Below, piece after piece: positions 5,879 through 13,466 of a DNA stretch of 13,952 nucleotides; position 1 is the first letter of the stretch; every line of letters begins with the position of its first letter. The position numbers and the translations under genes were made by a program. Source of the DNA: Parvularculaceae bacterium (GTDB taxonomy: Bacteria > Pseudomonadota > Alphaproteobacteria > Caulobacterales > Parvularculaceae). The stretch spans positions 1-13,952 of the forward strand of contig JALWRV010000337.1 of the NCBI GenBank assembly GCA_027080545.1, in the 5' to 3' direction. The notes beneath the pieces were generated by a model. It saw only the letters and a list, made by a program, of their open reading frames with translations. It did not search any database and was not told the origin of the DNA.

Positions 5879-7663
5879 TTAATAGACCCGTTCTTTTGGC
5901 TCGATATAGGCAATATCATTTGACATGGTCCATGTGTGAACCGGGCGATAGTTGAGAGATACTTTGCCCTTATCAAACCAAGCAAGAGTATGTTTCATCC
6001 ATTCATCATCATTGCGCTTGGCGAAATCTTCGCGAGCATGGGCGCCACGGCTTTCCTCGCGATTTACCGCGCCGTGAATTGTAACAAAGGCCTGCGCAAT
6101 AAGATTATCAAACTCCAGTGTTTCTACCAGATCCGTATTCCAAACCATGGTGCGATCGCTTACCCCGATATGCGAAGCCTTGTCATAAACCGTTTGCAAT
6201 AAATGTTGACCCTCGGTGAGGACCTCGCCTGTGCGGAACACCGCACAATTGCTTTGCATGACTTTTTGCATTTCAAGGCGCAAGCTGGCGGTTGGTTGGT
6301 CGCCTTTGGCATAGCGATAGCGATCAAGCCGCTCAAGGGCCTTGTCACCGGCATCTTTTGGCAAGTCTGGCATCGCCTCTTGCGGCTTAACGGCTTCGGC
6401 GCAATGCAAACCGGCCGCACGGCCAAACACCACCAGATCAATCAATGAGTTTGACCCCAAACGATTGGCCCCATGCACCGAAACACAGGCCGCCTCACCA
6501 ATGGCCATAAGGCCGGGCACGACTTGTTCAGCCCCATCGCTGCCTAAGGTTAAAACCTGTCCGTGATAATTGGTGGGAATACCACCCATATTATAGTGGG
6601 CCGTAGGGATGACCGGGATCGGTTCTTTGGTAACATCTACACCGGAAAAAATGCGGGCCGTGTCGGAAATGCCGGGCAAGCGTTCGGCCAGCGTTGCCGC
6701 GGGAATATGATTCAGGTTCAAATAGATATGATCCTTGTTCGGACCAACGCCGCGCCCTTCGCGAATTTCAATCGTCATCGCCCGCGACACCACATCACGC
6801 GAGGCCAAATCTTTAGCGCTTGGCGCATAGCGTTCCATAAAACGCTCGCCTTCGGAATTGGTCAAATAGCCCCCTTCGCCGCGCGCGCCTTCCGTAATCA
6901 GGCATCCCGCCCCATAAATGCCGGTGGGGTGGAATTGCACAAATTCCATATCCTGCAAGGGCAGTCCGGCCCGCAACACCATAGCATTGCCATCGCCAGT
7001 GCAGGTATGGGCCGAAGTACAGGAAAAATAGGTCCGCCCATAGCCGCCAGTGGCAAGGATTACCATTTTGGCGCGAAAGCGATGGATCGACCCATCATCC
7101 AGCTTCCACGCCATCAACCCTTTGCAAACACCCTGATCCATGATCAAATCAAGGGCAAAATATTCGATAAAAAATTCAGCATTTTGCCGCACCGCTTGGC
7201 CATACAGCGTGTGCAAAATAGCGTGGCCGGTGCGGTCAGCCGCCGCACAGGTGCGTTGCACGGGGCCTTTACCAAAATCACGGGTCATGCCGCCAAAAGC
7301 GCGCTGATAAATTTTGCCCTCTTCGGTGCGCGAAAAAGGCACACCCCAATGTTCCAACTCATAAACCGCTTGCGGCGCTTCCCGGCACAAATATTCGATA
7401 GCATCTTGATCGCCCAGCCAGTCTGACCCTTTGACCGTGTCATACATGTGCCAGCGCCAATCATCTTCGCCCATATTGCCAAGGGACGCTGAAATCCCCC
7501 CTTGGGCGGCCACCGTATGGGAGCGGGTGGGAAAAACCTTGGTCACACAGGCCGTTTTCAACCCCGCCTGTGCTGCGCCCAATGTTGCCCGCAAGCCAGC
7601 GCCGCCAGCGCCGACCACCAGCACATCATAATCATGGTCAATTATTTCGTAAGCCGCACCCAT
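5879..7663 (-). CDS. sdhA: Succinate dehydrogenase flavoprotein subunit SdhA
   Basis: A 594-residue catalytic subunit oxidising succinate to fumarate in the TCA cycle. Visible are the dinucleotide-binding GAGGAG (18-23) and RSHTVAAQGG with His49, the residue that carries FAD covalently. Also present are HPTGIYGAGCLITEGARGEG (about 245-264) of the active site, SRDVVSRA (about 288-295) with the catalytic arginine region, and YNMGGIPTNYHG. The C-terminal domain ends with RPVHTWTMSNDIAYIEPKERVY, typical of the family. AAAGGA stands before the ATG at 7663. Longer plus-strand open frames inside this gene (for example 6563-7426) are antisense shadows. It lies 45 bp after sdhD. Confidence 0.98.
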   Translation of the reverse strand: MGAAYEIIDHDYDVLVVGAGGAGLRATLGAAQAGLKTACVTKVFPTRSHTVAAQGGISASLGNMGEDDWRWHMYDTVKGSDWLGDQDAIEYLCREAPQAVYELEHWGVPFSRTEEGKIYQRAFGGMTRDFGKGPVQRTCAAADRTGHAILHTLYGQAVRQNAEFFIEYFALDLIMDQGVCKGLMAWKLDDGSIHRFRAKMVILATGGYGRTYFSCTSAHTCTGDGNAMVLRAGLPLQDMEFVQFHPTGIYGAGCLITEGARGEGGYLTNSEGERFMERYAPSAKDLASRDVVSRAMTIEIREGRGVGPNKDHIYLNLNHIPAATLAERLPGISDTARIFSGVDVTKEPIPVIPTAHYNMGGIPTNYHGQVLTLGSDGAEQVVPGLMAIGEAACVSVHGANRLGSNSLIDLVVFGRAAGLHCAEAVKPQEAMPDLPKDAGDKALERLDRYRYAKGDQPTASLRLEMQKVMQSNCAVFRTGEVLTEGQHLLQTVYDKASHIGVSDRTMVWNTDLVETLEFDNLIAQAFVTIHGAVNREESRGAHAREDFAKRNDDEWMKHTLAWFDKGKVSLNYRPVHTWTMSNDIAYIEPKERVY

Positions 7664-7708
7664 TTGATATTCCTTTAGGTCTTAAAAGACGAGACCATGT
7701 CCCGTTGT

Positions 7709-8071
7709 TTAAGCGGTGAATGTAATAGACAGAAGCGACCAAAAGGCGATACCGCCAACAAGGACGCAAAAGAATGAATTGAGAAAAGAAAGCATCGAAC
7801 GCAAATCCGGCGTGTGGATATAATCATCAATTATTTCCTGCATACCAATTCGCATATGGGCGAACATCGCCAGCAATAACGCCCCCATGGGCAAGACGGT
7901 GCGCATATCAGCCAGCCACGCATAAACCACCGCCCGATCACCACCAATATGGGTGACCAAACCATAGAGCAACCAGATGATCAGCGGAATGAGCAGCAAC
8001 GCGGTAATGCGCTGTAAAATAAAACTGCCGGTTCCTTTGTGAGCGCTTATCGAAACATTGTCCTGTGCCAT
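7709..8071 (-). CDS. sdhD: Succinate dehydrogenase membrane anchor subunit SdhD
   Basis: A 120-residue membrane anchor of complex II. Near the N-terminus is GTGSFILQRITALLLIPL, the conserved QRxTA segment before the first membrane helix. Two more helices lie at about 60-78 and 95-115. AHMRIGMQEIIDDYIH (71-86) carries His72, the probable heme b ligand, and the Asp-Tyr pair of the quinone site. The start is the ATG at 8071, which overlaps the stop codon of sdhC by one base (TGATG); the TTG before it is not needed. A run of G just upstream, at the end of sdhC, can serve as ribosome site, and the overlap suggests translational coupling. Confidence 0.93.
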   Translation of the reverse strand: MAQDNVSISAHKGTGSFILQRITALLLIPLIIWLLYGLVTHIGGDRAVVYAWLADMRTVLPMGALLLAMFAHMRIGMQEIIDDYIHTPDLRSMLSFLNSFFCVLVGGIAFWSLLSITFTA

Positions 8072-8502
8072 CAATGCGCCCCCCCACTCATCGCTGCGAC
8101 ATCATGGGTAAGCGCGAACCACCACAGAGCCGCCGTGCCCAATGTCGCCAACAAGAACACCAGCCATGCGGTCAATCGGGCGGTTTTCAGCGATAACCCC
8201 ACCCCGGCATCCCAAAACAGGTGGCGCACCCCATTGGCGAGGTGAAACAGCACGCTCCAGGTGAAACCAACCAGAATAATTCGCCCAAAAGGCGACGTGA
8301 GCCAGAGGGTCAGCTGGGCATAAAGCCCCTCCCCATAAGCGGCAGCGGCCAGCCATGCGGTTATCAGCAGGCTACCCATATAAAGGGCGGCCCCGGTCGC
8401 TCGGTGGATGATCGAGGAGGCCATGGTGATGGTCCAGCGCCATATTTGCAGGTGCGGGGAAAGGGGCTGGGTAAATTTAGTGGATTTCTGCGCGGTCGCC
8501 AT
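8071..8502 (-). CDS. sdhC: Succinate dehydrogenase cytochrome b556 subunit SdhC
   Basis: A 143-residue heme-binding anchor of complex II and the first gene of the operon. Family motifs are PLSPHLQIWRW (13-23), SSIIHRATG (29-37) with the Ser and Arg of the quinone pocket, and FHLANGVRHLFWD (86-98) with His87, the axial heme ligand. Three membrane helices are evident (about 30-55, 70-95, 107-130). The ATG at 8502 gives the expected N-terminus. Upstream on the coding strand is GAGCGAGA, a moderate ribosome site. The gene faces away from the YbjN-domain gene, and the shared 221-bp region must hold both promoters. Confidence 0.95.
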   Translation of the reverse strand: MATAQKSTKFTQPLSPHLQIWRWTITMASSIIHRATGAALYMGSLLITAWLAAAAYGEGLYAQLTLWLTSPFGRIILVGFTWSVLFHLANGVRHLFWDAGVGLSLKTARLTAWLVFLLATLGTAALWWFALTHDVAAMSGGAH

Positions 8503-8723
8503 ATTATCTCGCTCTCAATTTGAGGCTTAAGTAAATATACCCATCAAATTGTTTGGCAAGGGGGTATGGACAGGTGACAGCCAACGGATTTTATCGCACA
8601 CTGGGGGCAATTGGGGACCTGGTGAGCCATTACCATCTCAAAGGGGCTTTAGGGTGCTTTATGATAGCGCCTTTTGAGGCAAGGCCGGGTTATATTAGCA
8701 AATGCTTGTATGGGGATATTCTT
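8503..8723. promoter_or_regulatory. Divergent region between sdhC and the YbjN-domain gene, with an inverted repeat
   Basis: Near the sdh side, CAATTTGA (8516-8523) and TCAAATTG (8544-8551) are perfect 8-bp arms separated by 20 bp. On the sdh strand a possible -35, TTGCCA (8559-8554), lies upstream. TATATT (8539-8534) would be a good -10 but only 14 bp away, so the promoter is uncertain. The remaining 170 bp toward the YbjN gene shows no clear feature. An in-frame extension of the YbjN gene from 8553 exists but does not look like protein. Confidence 0.4.
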
Positions 8724-9293
8724 ATGGCATTGAGTGGGAAAAATTCTTTTGTTTTTAGTCATCACAAATTCATGATGCGTCTTTTGGCCGCTCTATGGGT
8801 CGGGTTTGGAATCAATCTTGCCACACTTGCCATGGCGCACACCCAAATCGCGGATAGCCAAATCGCCGATAGAATGACGGCTGACGAAATCGAAGCGGCG
8901 CTCAGCGATGCCGGGTTTGAGGTTACCATGTCCACCGATGCGGATAGTGGTAATCCGGTGGCCAAAGGGGTTACCGGCAATATTATCTTCATCGTCCGGG
9001 CGATGGACTGCGAGGGTTCGCCGAAAGCCTGCCAGCAATTAATGTTATTTGCCAATTTCGATTTGGGGCGCGAAGCCACCGAACGGGATTTTCGCGTGGT
9101 CAATGATTTTAATGATTCTTCGCTGGATGGTCGCGCCTATGTCTTGGAGCGCACCAATCAGGTGGGCATTGATTTTGTTATTGATCTAACCGGCGGGGTT
9201 TCGCCGGACCACATAGCCGGGCGGCTGGCTCGATGGGAAGGGGTGATAAGCCGCTTTCTCGAAGAGTTTCGTGCAGGCCAAACAGGAAGCTAG
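8724..9293 (+). CDS. YbjN-domain protein, probably periplasmic
   Basis: A 189-residue protein. The N-terminus has a hydrophobic segment MMRLLAALWVGFGINLATLAMA (17-38) with probable cleavage after AMA, so export is likely. A short duplicated stretch QIADSQIADR follows. The remaining part (51-185: MTADEIEAALSDAGFEVTMS, then FANFDLGREATERDFRVVNDFN and the end WEGVISRFLEEF) matches the YbjN domain, a two-layer fold related to secretion chaperones. Proteins of this type are widespread in alphaproteobacteria with unknown role. Cys96 and Cys103 could form a disulfide if exported. The ATG at 8724 is preceded by GGGGAT; ATGs at 8772/8775 would give a shorter signal peptide. The open frame upstream to 8553 is not protein-like. 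The CPBP protease gene follows 50 bp later. Confidence 0.75.
   Translation: MALSGKNSFVFSHHKFMMRLLAALWVGFGINLATLAMAHTQIADSQIADRMTADEIEAALSDAGFEVTMSTDADSGNPVAKGVTGNIIFIVRAMDCEGSPKACQQLMLFANFDLGREATERDFRVVNDFNDSSLDGRAYVLERTNQVGIDFVIDLTGGVSPDHIAGRLARWEGVISRFLEEFRAGQTGS
8843..8872 (+). repeat. 15-bp tandem duplication after the YbjN-protein signal peptide
   Basis: CCAAATCGCGGATAG (8843-8857) and CCAAATCGCCGATAG (8858-8872) are adjacent with a single mismatch. In frame they give QIADS and QIADR. The site is the segment between the signal peptide and the folded domain. Confidence 0.85.
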
Positions 9294-9343
9294 CCTAGAA
9301 AATAATTTCAAAGCCACAGGCCGCCCACTTCAGGAGAGCCATA

Positions 9344-10339
9344 ATGACCTTCAAAGCCCATATTTACGCCCCCCTACCCGACACCGCTAAACCGGTCAGC
9401 GGTCCCTGGTCTTTTCTTCAAGTCCCCTTCTTGATGGTGCTGTCTGTTCTTGTCATCGGCGCCATTGGCGCTGTCATCGGCGTGGTCATTATGATGCTTT
9501 TAAACCCGGATATGGCCGAGAGCTTCAGAGACGGCAACAAGCCAGACGATGAAGCGCTCGGTCAGATGATGAACTATCTCATGCCGGGCTATGTGATCGC
9601 GGGCTTTGGTAGCATGATCGGGTTGGCTTTTCTAAAAACCGGCGCTTTTGAAAAAAGGTCACTGGCCACGATCGGCCTCAACAAATTTCTCTATGGGGGC
9701 GGCTTCTGGGGCTGGTTGATCTCTGGTATGGTGTTCGCCGCTCTTGTCACAGCCTCTAGCCAATATATTGGCGGGCTGGTGGGCGGCGTCGAAGCCAGCG
9801 ATCATACCGCAGATTGGACAGCGCTTCAAAATAATGGCGTTTATCTGGGGTTTGGTATTTTATTCCTGCTATTGATGTTGCAAGCCCCGGCCGAAGAAAT
9901 TTTCTTTCGCGGTTGGTTGATGAGCGCCCTATCGGCCCGCCATGGTGTTTTTTGGGGCGTGGCCGTCACCAGCTTTTTGTTTATGGCCCCCCATTTTTTC
10001 AACACTATGGGTGCTAGCGCCGGTATCAGCCTTTATAATTTGCTCGGCGTCGGTGCCCTTGGCCTGTTGCTGGCGGCAATTTCGCTGAACAAAGGCTCTG
10101 TCATTCCTGCTGCGGGCTTTCACACCGGGTATAATTTTATAATTTTTTCCATCGGTTTTGTACAAACCATTGTAACCACGGGGGAGACAAATTTCGGCCT
10201 GATGTTGACACAGATGTTTGACACCTCGGCCATGCCTGAAGTGACAATGGACGGGCAATATTGGGCCGATCTCGGCGCCCGCCTTGCCATAACATTATTG
10301 CCGGCTGTTTATTTATTCCGCCGCAAACCAGCTGCCTGA
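9344..10339 (+). CDS. CPBP-family intramembrane metalloprotease (CAAX protease-like)
   Basis: A 331-residue polytopic membrane protein of the CPBP/Abi family of intramembrane glutamyl metalloproteases. The three catalytic motifs are present: EEIFFRGW with Glu184, Glu185 and Arg189; PHFFN with His217; and FHTGYNF with His260 and Asn264. Hydrophobic segments lie at about 28-53, 82-98, 119-140, 166-182, 201-217, 231-247 and 256-276. The longer, soluble-looking loop at 54-78 is acidic. AGGAGA precedes the ATG. Substrates of bacterial members are mostly unknown; some act in bacteriocin immunity or peptide maturation. It sits between the YbjN-domain gene (50 bp upstream) and the YpfJ-type peptidase, all on the same strand. 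The family call is sure; the role is open. Confidence 0.9.
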   Translation: MTFKAHIYAPLPDTAKPVSGPWSFLQVPFLMVLSVLVIGAIGAVIGVVIMMLLNPDMAESFRDGNKPDDEALGQMMNYLMPGYVIAGFGSMIGLAFLKTGAFEKRSLATIGLNKFLYGGGFWGWLISGMVFAALVTASSQYIGGLVGGVEASDHTADWTALQNNGVYLGFGILFLLLMLQAPAEEIFFRGWLMSALSARHGVFWGVAVTSFLFMAPHFFNTMGASAGISLYNLLGVGALGLLLAAISLNKGSVIPAAGFHTGYNFIIFSIGFVQTIVTTGETNFGLMLTQMFDTSAMPEVTMDGQYWADLGARLAITLLPAVYLFRRKPAA

Positions 10340-10425
10340 GCAGCACAAACGCCGGATTGCAATAGACAGGCTAGCTGAAAAATGGTCTTATAACGTGCTG
10401 GGATTATTCTTTTCGGGGGTTTATT

Positions 10426-11331
10426 ATGCGCTGGCGCAATAGACGACAAAGCACCAATGTTGTGAAAAAATCAGGGGGGCGACAGGCCCTAGGCGGCGCT
10501 GGCGGGGCCGGGCTGGTGTTCACCCTATTACGGTTTCTTTTTGCCAAATTCGGTATCGGGGCCATTGTTGTATTGGTCGGTGCTTTTTTTGCTCTCAGAG
10601 CTGTGGGTATTGATCCCATCAGTCTGGTCATGGGGGGCGCGGGTGCTCCGGCCGGACAAGAAACCGAAGCCGGGCTTGATCAAAACGCCAGCGAGACCGA
10701 ACAATTTGTCGCTTTTGTACTGGCGTCCACCGAAGATGTCTGGACCAAAGAATTTCAAAAGCGCGGTATGAACTATCAAATCCCGACTTTGAATATATTT
10801 TCTGGGGGCACCACCACTGGCTGCGGCTATGCCTCATCCGCCGTTGGCCCCTTCTATTGTCCGGCGGACCGGGAGGTCTATCTGGATACGCAGTTTTTTC
10901 AAGAAATGTCTTCTCGTTTTGGCGCCCCGGGCGACTTTGCCCAAGCCTATGTGATCGCCCATGAGGTTGGCCACCATATTCAAACCCTGACCGGCATTTC
11001 CGAGCAGGTGCAACAGGCCAAGCAAGGCCGGTCAGAAGCTGAACGCAATGGGCTGCAAGTGCGTATGGAATTACAAGCGGATTGTTTAGCTGGGGCGTGG
11101 GCCTATCATGAGCAAAAAACCTTTGGCTCGCTTGAGCCCGGCGATGTGGACGAAGCGCTAACCGCCGCCAATGCAATTGGTGATGATACGTTACAACGCC
11201 AAGCAGGCCGCCGCCCAATGCCAGACAGCTTCACCCATGGCACATCGGCCCAGCGCAAGGCCTGGTTTAATAGAGGCTTGGCCAGTGGTCGCATGGAAGA
11301 TTGCGATAGTTTCAGCGCCCGCGCCCTTTAA
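10426..11331 (+). CDS. ypfJ: Membrane-anchored zinc metallopeptidase, YpfJ family
   Basis: A 301-residue protein of the neutral zinc metallopeptidase (YpfJ/KPN_02809) family. The basic N-terminus MRWRNRRQSTNVVKKSGGRQ and a glycine-rich stretch precede one or two hydrophobic segments (about 29-62). The catalytic domain follows. TTGCGYASSAVGPFYCPADR (130-149) holds a conserved Cys pair. HEVGHH (179-184) is the HExxH zinc motif with His179, Glu180 and His183. RMELQADCLAGAW places Glu215 as the probable third ligand. MPDSFTHGTSAQRKAWFNRG near the end is also typical. A run of G (TTTCGGGGG) precedes the ATG at 10426. The 86-bp gap after the CPBP gene may hold its own promoter. The substrate is unknown; the catalytic domain is probably periplasmic. 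Confidence 0.92.
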   Translation: MRWRNRRQSTNVVKKSGGRQALGGAGGAGLVFTLLRFLFAKFGIGAIVVLVGAFFALRAVGIDPISLVMGGAGAPAGQETEAGLDQNASETEQFVAFVLASTEDVWTKEFQKRGMNYQIPTLNIFSGGTTTGCGYASSAVGPFYCPADREVYLDTQFFQEMSSRFGAPGDFAQAYVIAHEVGHHIQTLTGISEQVQQAKQGRSEAERNGLQVRMELQADCLAGAWAYHEQKTFGSLEPGDVDEALTAANAIGDDTLQRQAGRRPMPDSFTHGTSAQRKAWFNRGLASGRMEDCDSFSARAL

Positions 11332-11435
11332 CTGTCTTTAACGCCGCCCCTAAAACTTAATTCAGTCGGCTCGCACCAATCAAAACCGCGTCCAAGGTTC
11401 AGCCTGTCGCTGGCGGGGCTAAAAACTGGAAATAC

Positions 11436-12167
11436 CTAGCGCCAATGCTCCCCTACCCATTTTGTGGGTTGCACATGCTTATACCATTTCTTGTACCATG
11501 GCGCGGGCCATGCCCCCGCCAACGCTTCATCAGGGTCAGGCTTGCCCGTAAAGGCAACCAAACGCGCCTCCGGTGGCAGGCTTGGGGCCTTCATCCAATT
11601 TAGGGGAAAAGGCGGCACCAAATTATGTTTGAAACTTAAACACCATGCCGATGGCCAGAATTTTTGCGATTCAATATAACGCGAAATATATTGTTGTTCG
11701 ATCCGGTTTTCCGCCAAAACTTTTTCGGGGTCTTGCTCGAACTGGTCATAAATTGATTTATATTTTTCCACCGGAAATTTAAACGCTGACGTATTGCCGA
11801 CCCCCATACCTTTTTGAGTCCAATTTTCAATGACGCAATATTCTCCTGGCTGATAGGAAAACATCTCATCAAGGGAACCGGTGATGACCAAATCAAGGTC
11901 TAGAAAAATAACATCGCCCTTCATACCCGCCAATGGATATTGCCAGATCGACAATTTACGCCATGGGGTCCAGGCAAATTCTTCCGGCAAAGTGATGGGA
12001 GGCAATGGATGCACTTCAACCGCCTCCACCAGCCCCGTGCCATCATCCGTAAAACAGATGAAACGGAAATCGCCGGTAATATTGCGTCTGGATGCCGCAT
12101 AAAGCCGGTTGACAAATTCCGGTCCGTAGCGCGTTCCCCATTTCATGCAGATGATTGTTCGATCCAC
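11436..12167 (-). CDS. Glycosyltransferase-like protein with DxD motif (GT8-like)
   Basis: A 243-residue protein with a GT-A nucleotide-sugar transferase look. RTIICMKWGTRYGPEFVNRL (3-22) is the first strand and helix typical of small GT8-like proteins. GDVIFLDLDLVITGSLDEM (84-102) contains the metal-binding DLD (Asp90, Asp92). WPSAWCLSFKHNLVPPF and VAFTGKPDPDEA occur further on. No signal peptide or membrane segment is seen, so it should be cytoplasmic. It starts with GTG at 12167, preceded by TAGGAGA whose TAG is the stop codon of the upstream glycosyltransferase-like gene, indicating translational coupling. The sugar donor and acceptor are unknown; a role in capsule, lipopolysaccharide or glycan assembly is inferred from the paired gene. 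Confidence 0.72.
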   Translation of the reverse strand: MDRTIICMKWGTRYGPEFVNRLYAASRRNITGDFRFICFTDDGTGLVEAVEVHPLPPITLPEEFAWTPWRKLSIWQYPLAGMKGDVIFLDLDLVITGSLDEMFSYQPGEYCVIENWTQKGMGVGNTSAFKFPVEKYKSIYDQFEQDPEKVLAENRIEQQYISRYIESQKFWPSAWCLSFKHNLVPPFPLNWMKAPSLPPEARLVAFTGKPDPDEALAGAWPAPWYKKWYKHVQPTKWVGEHWR

Positions 12168-12175
12168 GATGTCTC

Positions 12176-13000
12176 CTATTTTCGTTCATGAGTGAATAGA
12201 CCCTGCCCGACGCCAATCGTCCAGCCTGATTTACGCCATTTCGGGCTGTTCCATTCTTTTTCAATATCGGGAAAACCATTGACCGAGCGCCGTGACGGAT
12301 GCGCCTCCGCATAGGCAATAATCACATCAAGGAAAAAGTCTCGCCGCACCACAATTGATTGATTGGTCCAGGGGAGATGGGCCGCCGATACGCGCCACCA
12401 GCCTTCTGCGGTTGGAATGATTTCAGGAAATTTTTTCTCTGGCTCTTGTTCTGCATAAAGCGCCGTGCCGATCAGCCTTTTGGCTTTGCCCGGGCGCAAC
12501 CGCCGACGCAAAGAAGCCAAGGGGTCATCCCCATGATATTTGCGATATTTATCGAGCGTGGTAAATTTTTGTCCCGGATAGTGCCGATGGCGCATACGAA
12601 ACACTTGCACTTCACCACGCCGCAAAGCCCCGACCGCTTGGGTCAATTGACGCTGCACCTCATCCGCATTTTCAATCAGCGGCAAATCATTTTCCAAAAG
12701 CAACAGATAGTCCGAGGCCATGGCCGTTGCCAGCCCCTTAAACCCCCCCAAAATGCCTCTATTCTCGGAAGACCCGTCAAAAGGAATTTGCTGATCACGG
12801 GCGAAGGCGCGCGCCGCCTCATCCAACCCATTAAAATAGATCATTTTTTCGGCGGCGAGGTCCAACAGGCCGGCTTCACGATATTGGTCGAGCACTTCGC
12901 CAAAGGGTTGATAGTTTTTCCAACATAAAAACCCGATCCCCAACCCCTCAATGGGTTTGAAGATTTTTGATTTTTGTTCGACGGAGGAGGCAGCAGACAT
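12176..13000 (-). CDS. GT-A fold glycosyltransferase-like protein
   Basis: A 274-residue protein beginning MSAASSVEQKSKIF. GLGIGFLCWKNYQPFGEVLD (19-38) resembles the first strand of family-2-like glycosyltransferases. ASDYLLLLENDLPLIENADE (95-114) has END (103-105) where DxD normally stands. A basic middle (LASLRRRLRPGKAKR) and a conserved-looking end (WTIGVGQGLFTHERK) follow. No signal peptide. A longer open frame from 13111 exists, but its added residues do not look like protein and would cross a 30-bp near-palindrome. The ATG at 13000 lacks a good ribosome site. It is the first gene of a two-gene unit with the GT8-like gene, eight bases apart. The function is inferred from fold-level features. 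Confidence 0.65.
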   Translation of the reverse strand: MSAASSVEQKSKIFKPIEGLGIGFLCWKNYQPFGEVLDQYREAGLLDLAAEKMIYFNGLDEAARAFARDQQIPFDGSSENRGILGGFKGLATAMASDYLLLLENDLPLIENADEVQRQLTQAVGALRRGEVQVFRMRHRHYPGQKFTTLDKYRKYHGDDPLASLRRRLRPGKAKRLIGTALYAEQEPEKKFPEIIPTAEGWWRVSAAHLPWTNQSIVVRRDFFLDVIIAYAEAHPSRRSVNGFPDIEKEWNSPKWRKSGWTIGVGQGLFTHERK

Positions 13001-13016
13001 AGGTTTACCATTAAGC

Positions 13017-13046
13017 TTTCGGTAATTTGTATCAAATTGACCGAAA
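13017..13046. promoter_or_regulatory. 30-bp near-palindrome upstream of the glycosyltransferase pair
   Basis: Left arm TTTCGGTAATTTG (13017-13029), centre TAT, right arm CAAATTGACCGAAA (13033-13046). The arms are perfect reverse complements except for one extra G at 13039. It ends 16 bp before the start codon at 13000. It could be an operator, or a hairpin in the 5' leader of the mRNA. Which protein would bind is unknown. Confidence 0.5.
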
Positions 13047-13214
13047 TGGACAAATTTTACAAAGGATTTTTGCGTTATTTCCGGGGTGAATTTGCCCCAT
13101 ACACCCCCCAACCATGAAACAAGGCCCTCGCCCCCGCATTATTGGCAACAAGAAACTTCAAATTAACCTTGCCATGCAAAGGTCTAGATTACGGGTTTTT
13201 ATGGGAGCCTTCTT

Positions 13215-13466
13215 ATGACATCGATTTTTGATCTTGGCGCTGTAAGCCTTTTTATCGGCGCGGTGGGGCTATTTCTCTATCGTTTAAAGTTTGAAGACCC
13301 GCGACTTATGCCTTATCTGGTCATTATTGCCACCTGTGCTTTGGGCAATTGGGCAGGCAATAGCGGCGCGGCCTTGGCCGGAATCGCGCTTTTATCAGCG
13401 GCTGCCTTTTTGCTGATGCATGTGGCTTCAGAGCCTTTCCCCCAAGAAGAAGAGCCGGCTGAATAG
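13215..13466 (+). CDS. Small membrane protein, XrtV sorting-system accessory-like
   Basis: An 83-residue protein that is almost entirely hydrophobic, with three probable membrane helices (about 5-23, 33-48, 51-70) and an acidic tail (EPFPQEEEPAE). The organisation, with an N-terminal hydrophobic segment, a short polar loop (YRLKFEDPRLMPY) and then GNWAGNSG before the last helix, resembles small accessory proteins encoded with exosortase V in sphingomonads and related bacteria. This comes from memory of such sequences and has not been checked. A PEPxxWA-CTERM protein in the same window and glycosyltransferases on both sides agree with an exosortase/exopolysaccharide setting. GGGAG lies eight bases before the ATG. 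If the match is wrong, it is simply a small integral membrane protein of unknown function. Confidence 0.5.
   Translation: MTSIFDLGAVSLFIGAVGLFLYRLKFEDPRLMPYLVIIATCALGNWAGNSGAALAGIALLSAAAFLLMHVASEPFPQEEEPAE

Noticed and set aside
6563..7426. 287-codon plus-strand open frame inside sdhA
   Set aside because: It is antisense to highly conserved sdhA sequence and has no recognisable motif; long antisense frames are common opposite genes of this codon use.
8553..8723. Extended start of the YbjN-domain gene
   Set aside because: The 57 added residues cover the divergent promoter region, and the signal peptide appears only after the ATG at 8724.
11332..11435. Possible bidirectional terminator between ypfJ and the GT8-like gene
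   Set aside because: Short GC-rich complementary pieces exist, but there is no T-tract after a stable stem in either direction.
13001..13111. Extended start of the first glycosyltransferase-like gene
   Set aside because: The extension reads through the near-palindrome, and its 37 residues do not resemble a protein of this family.
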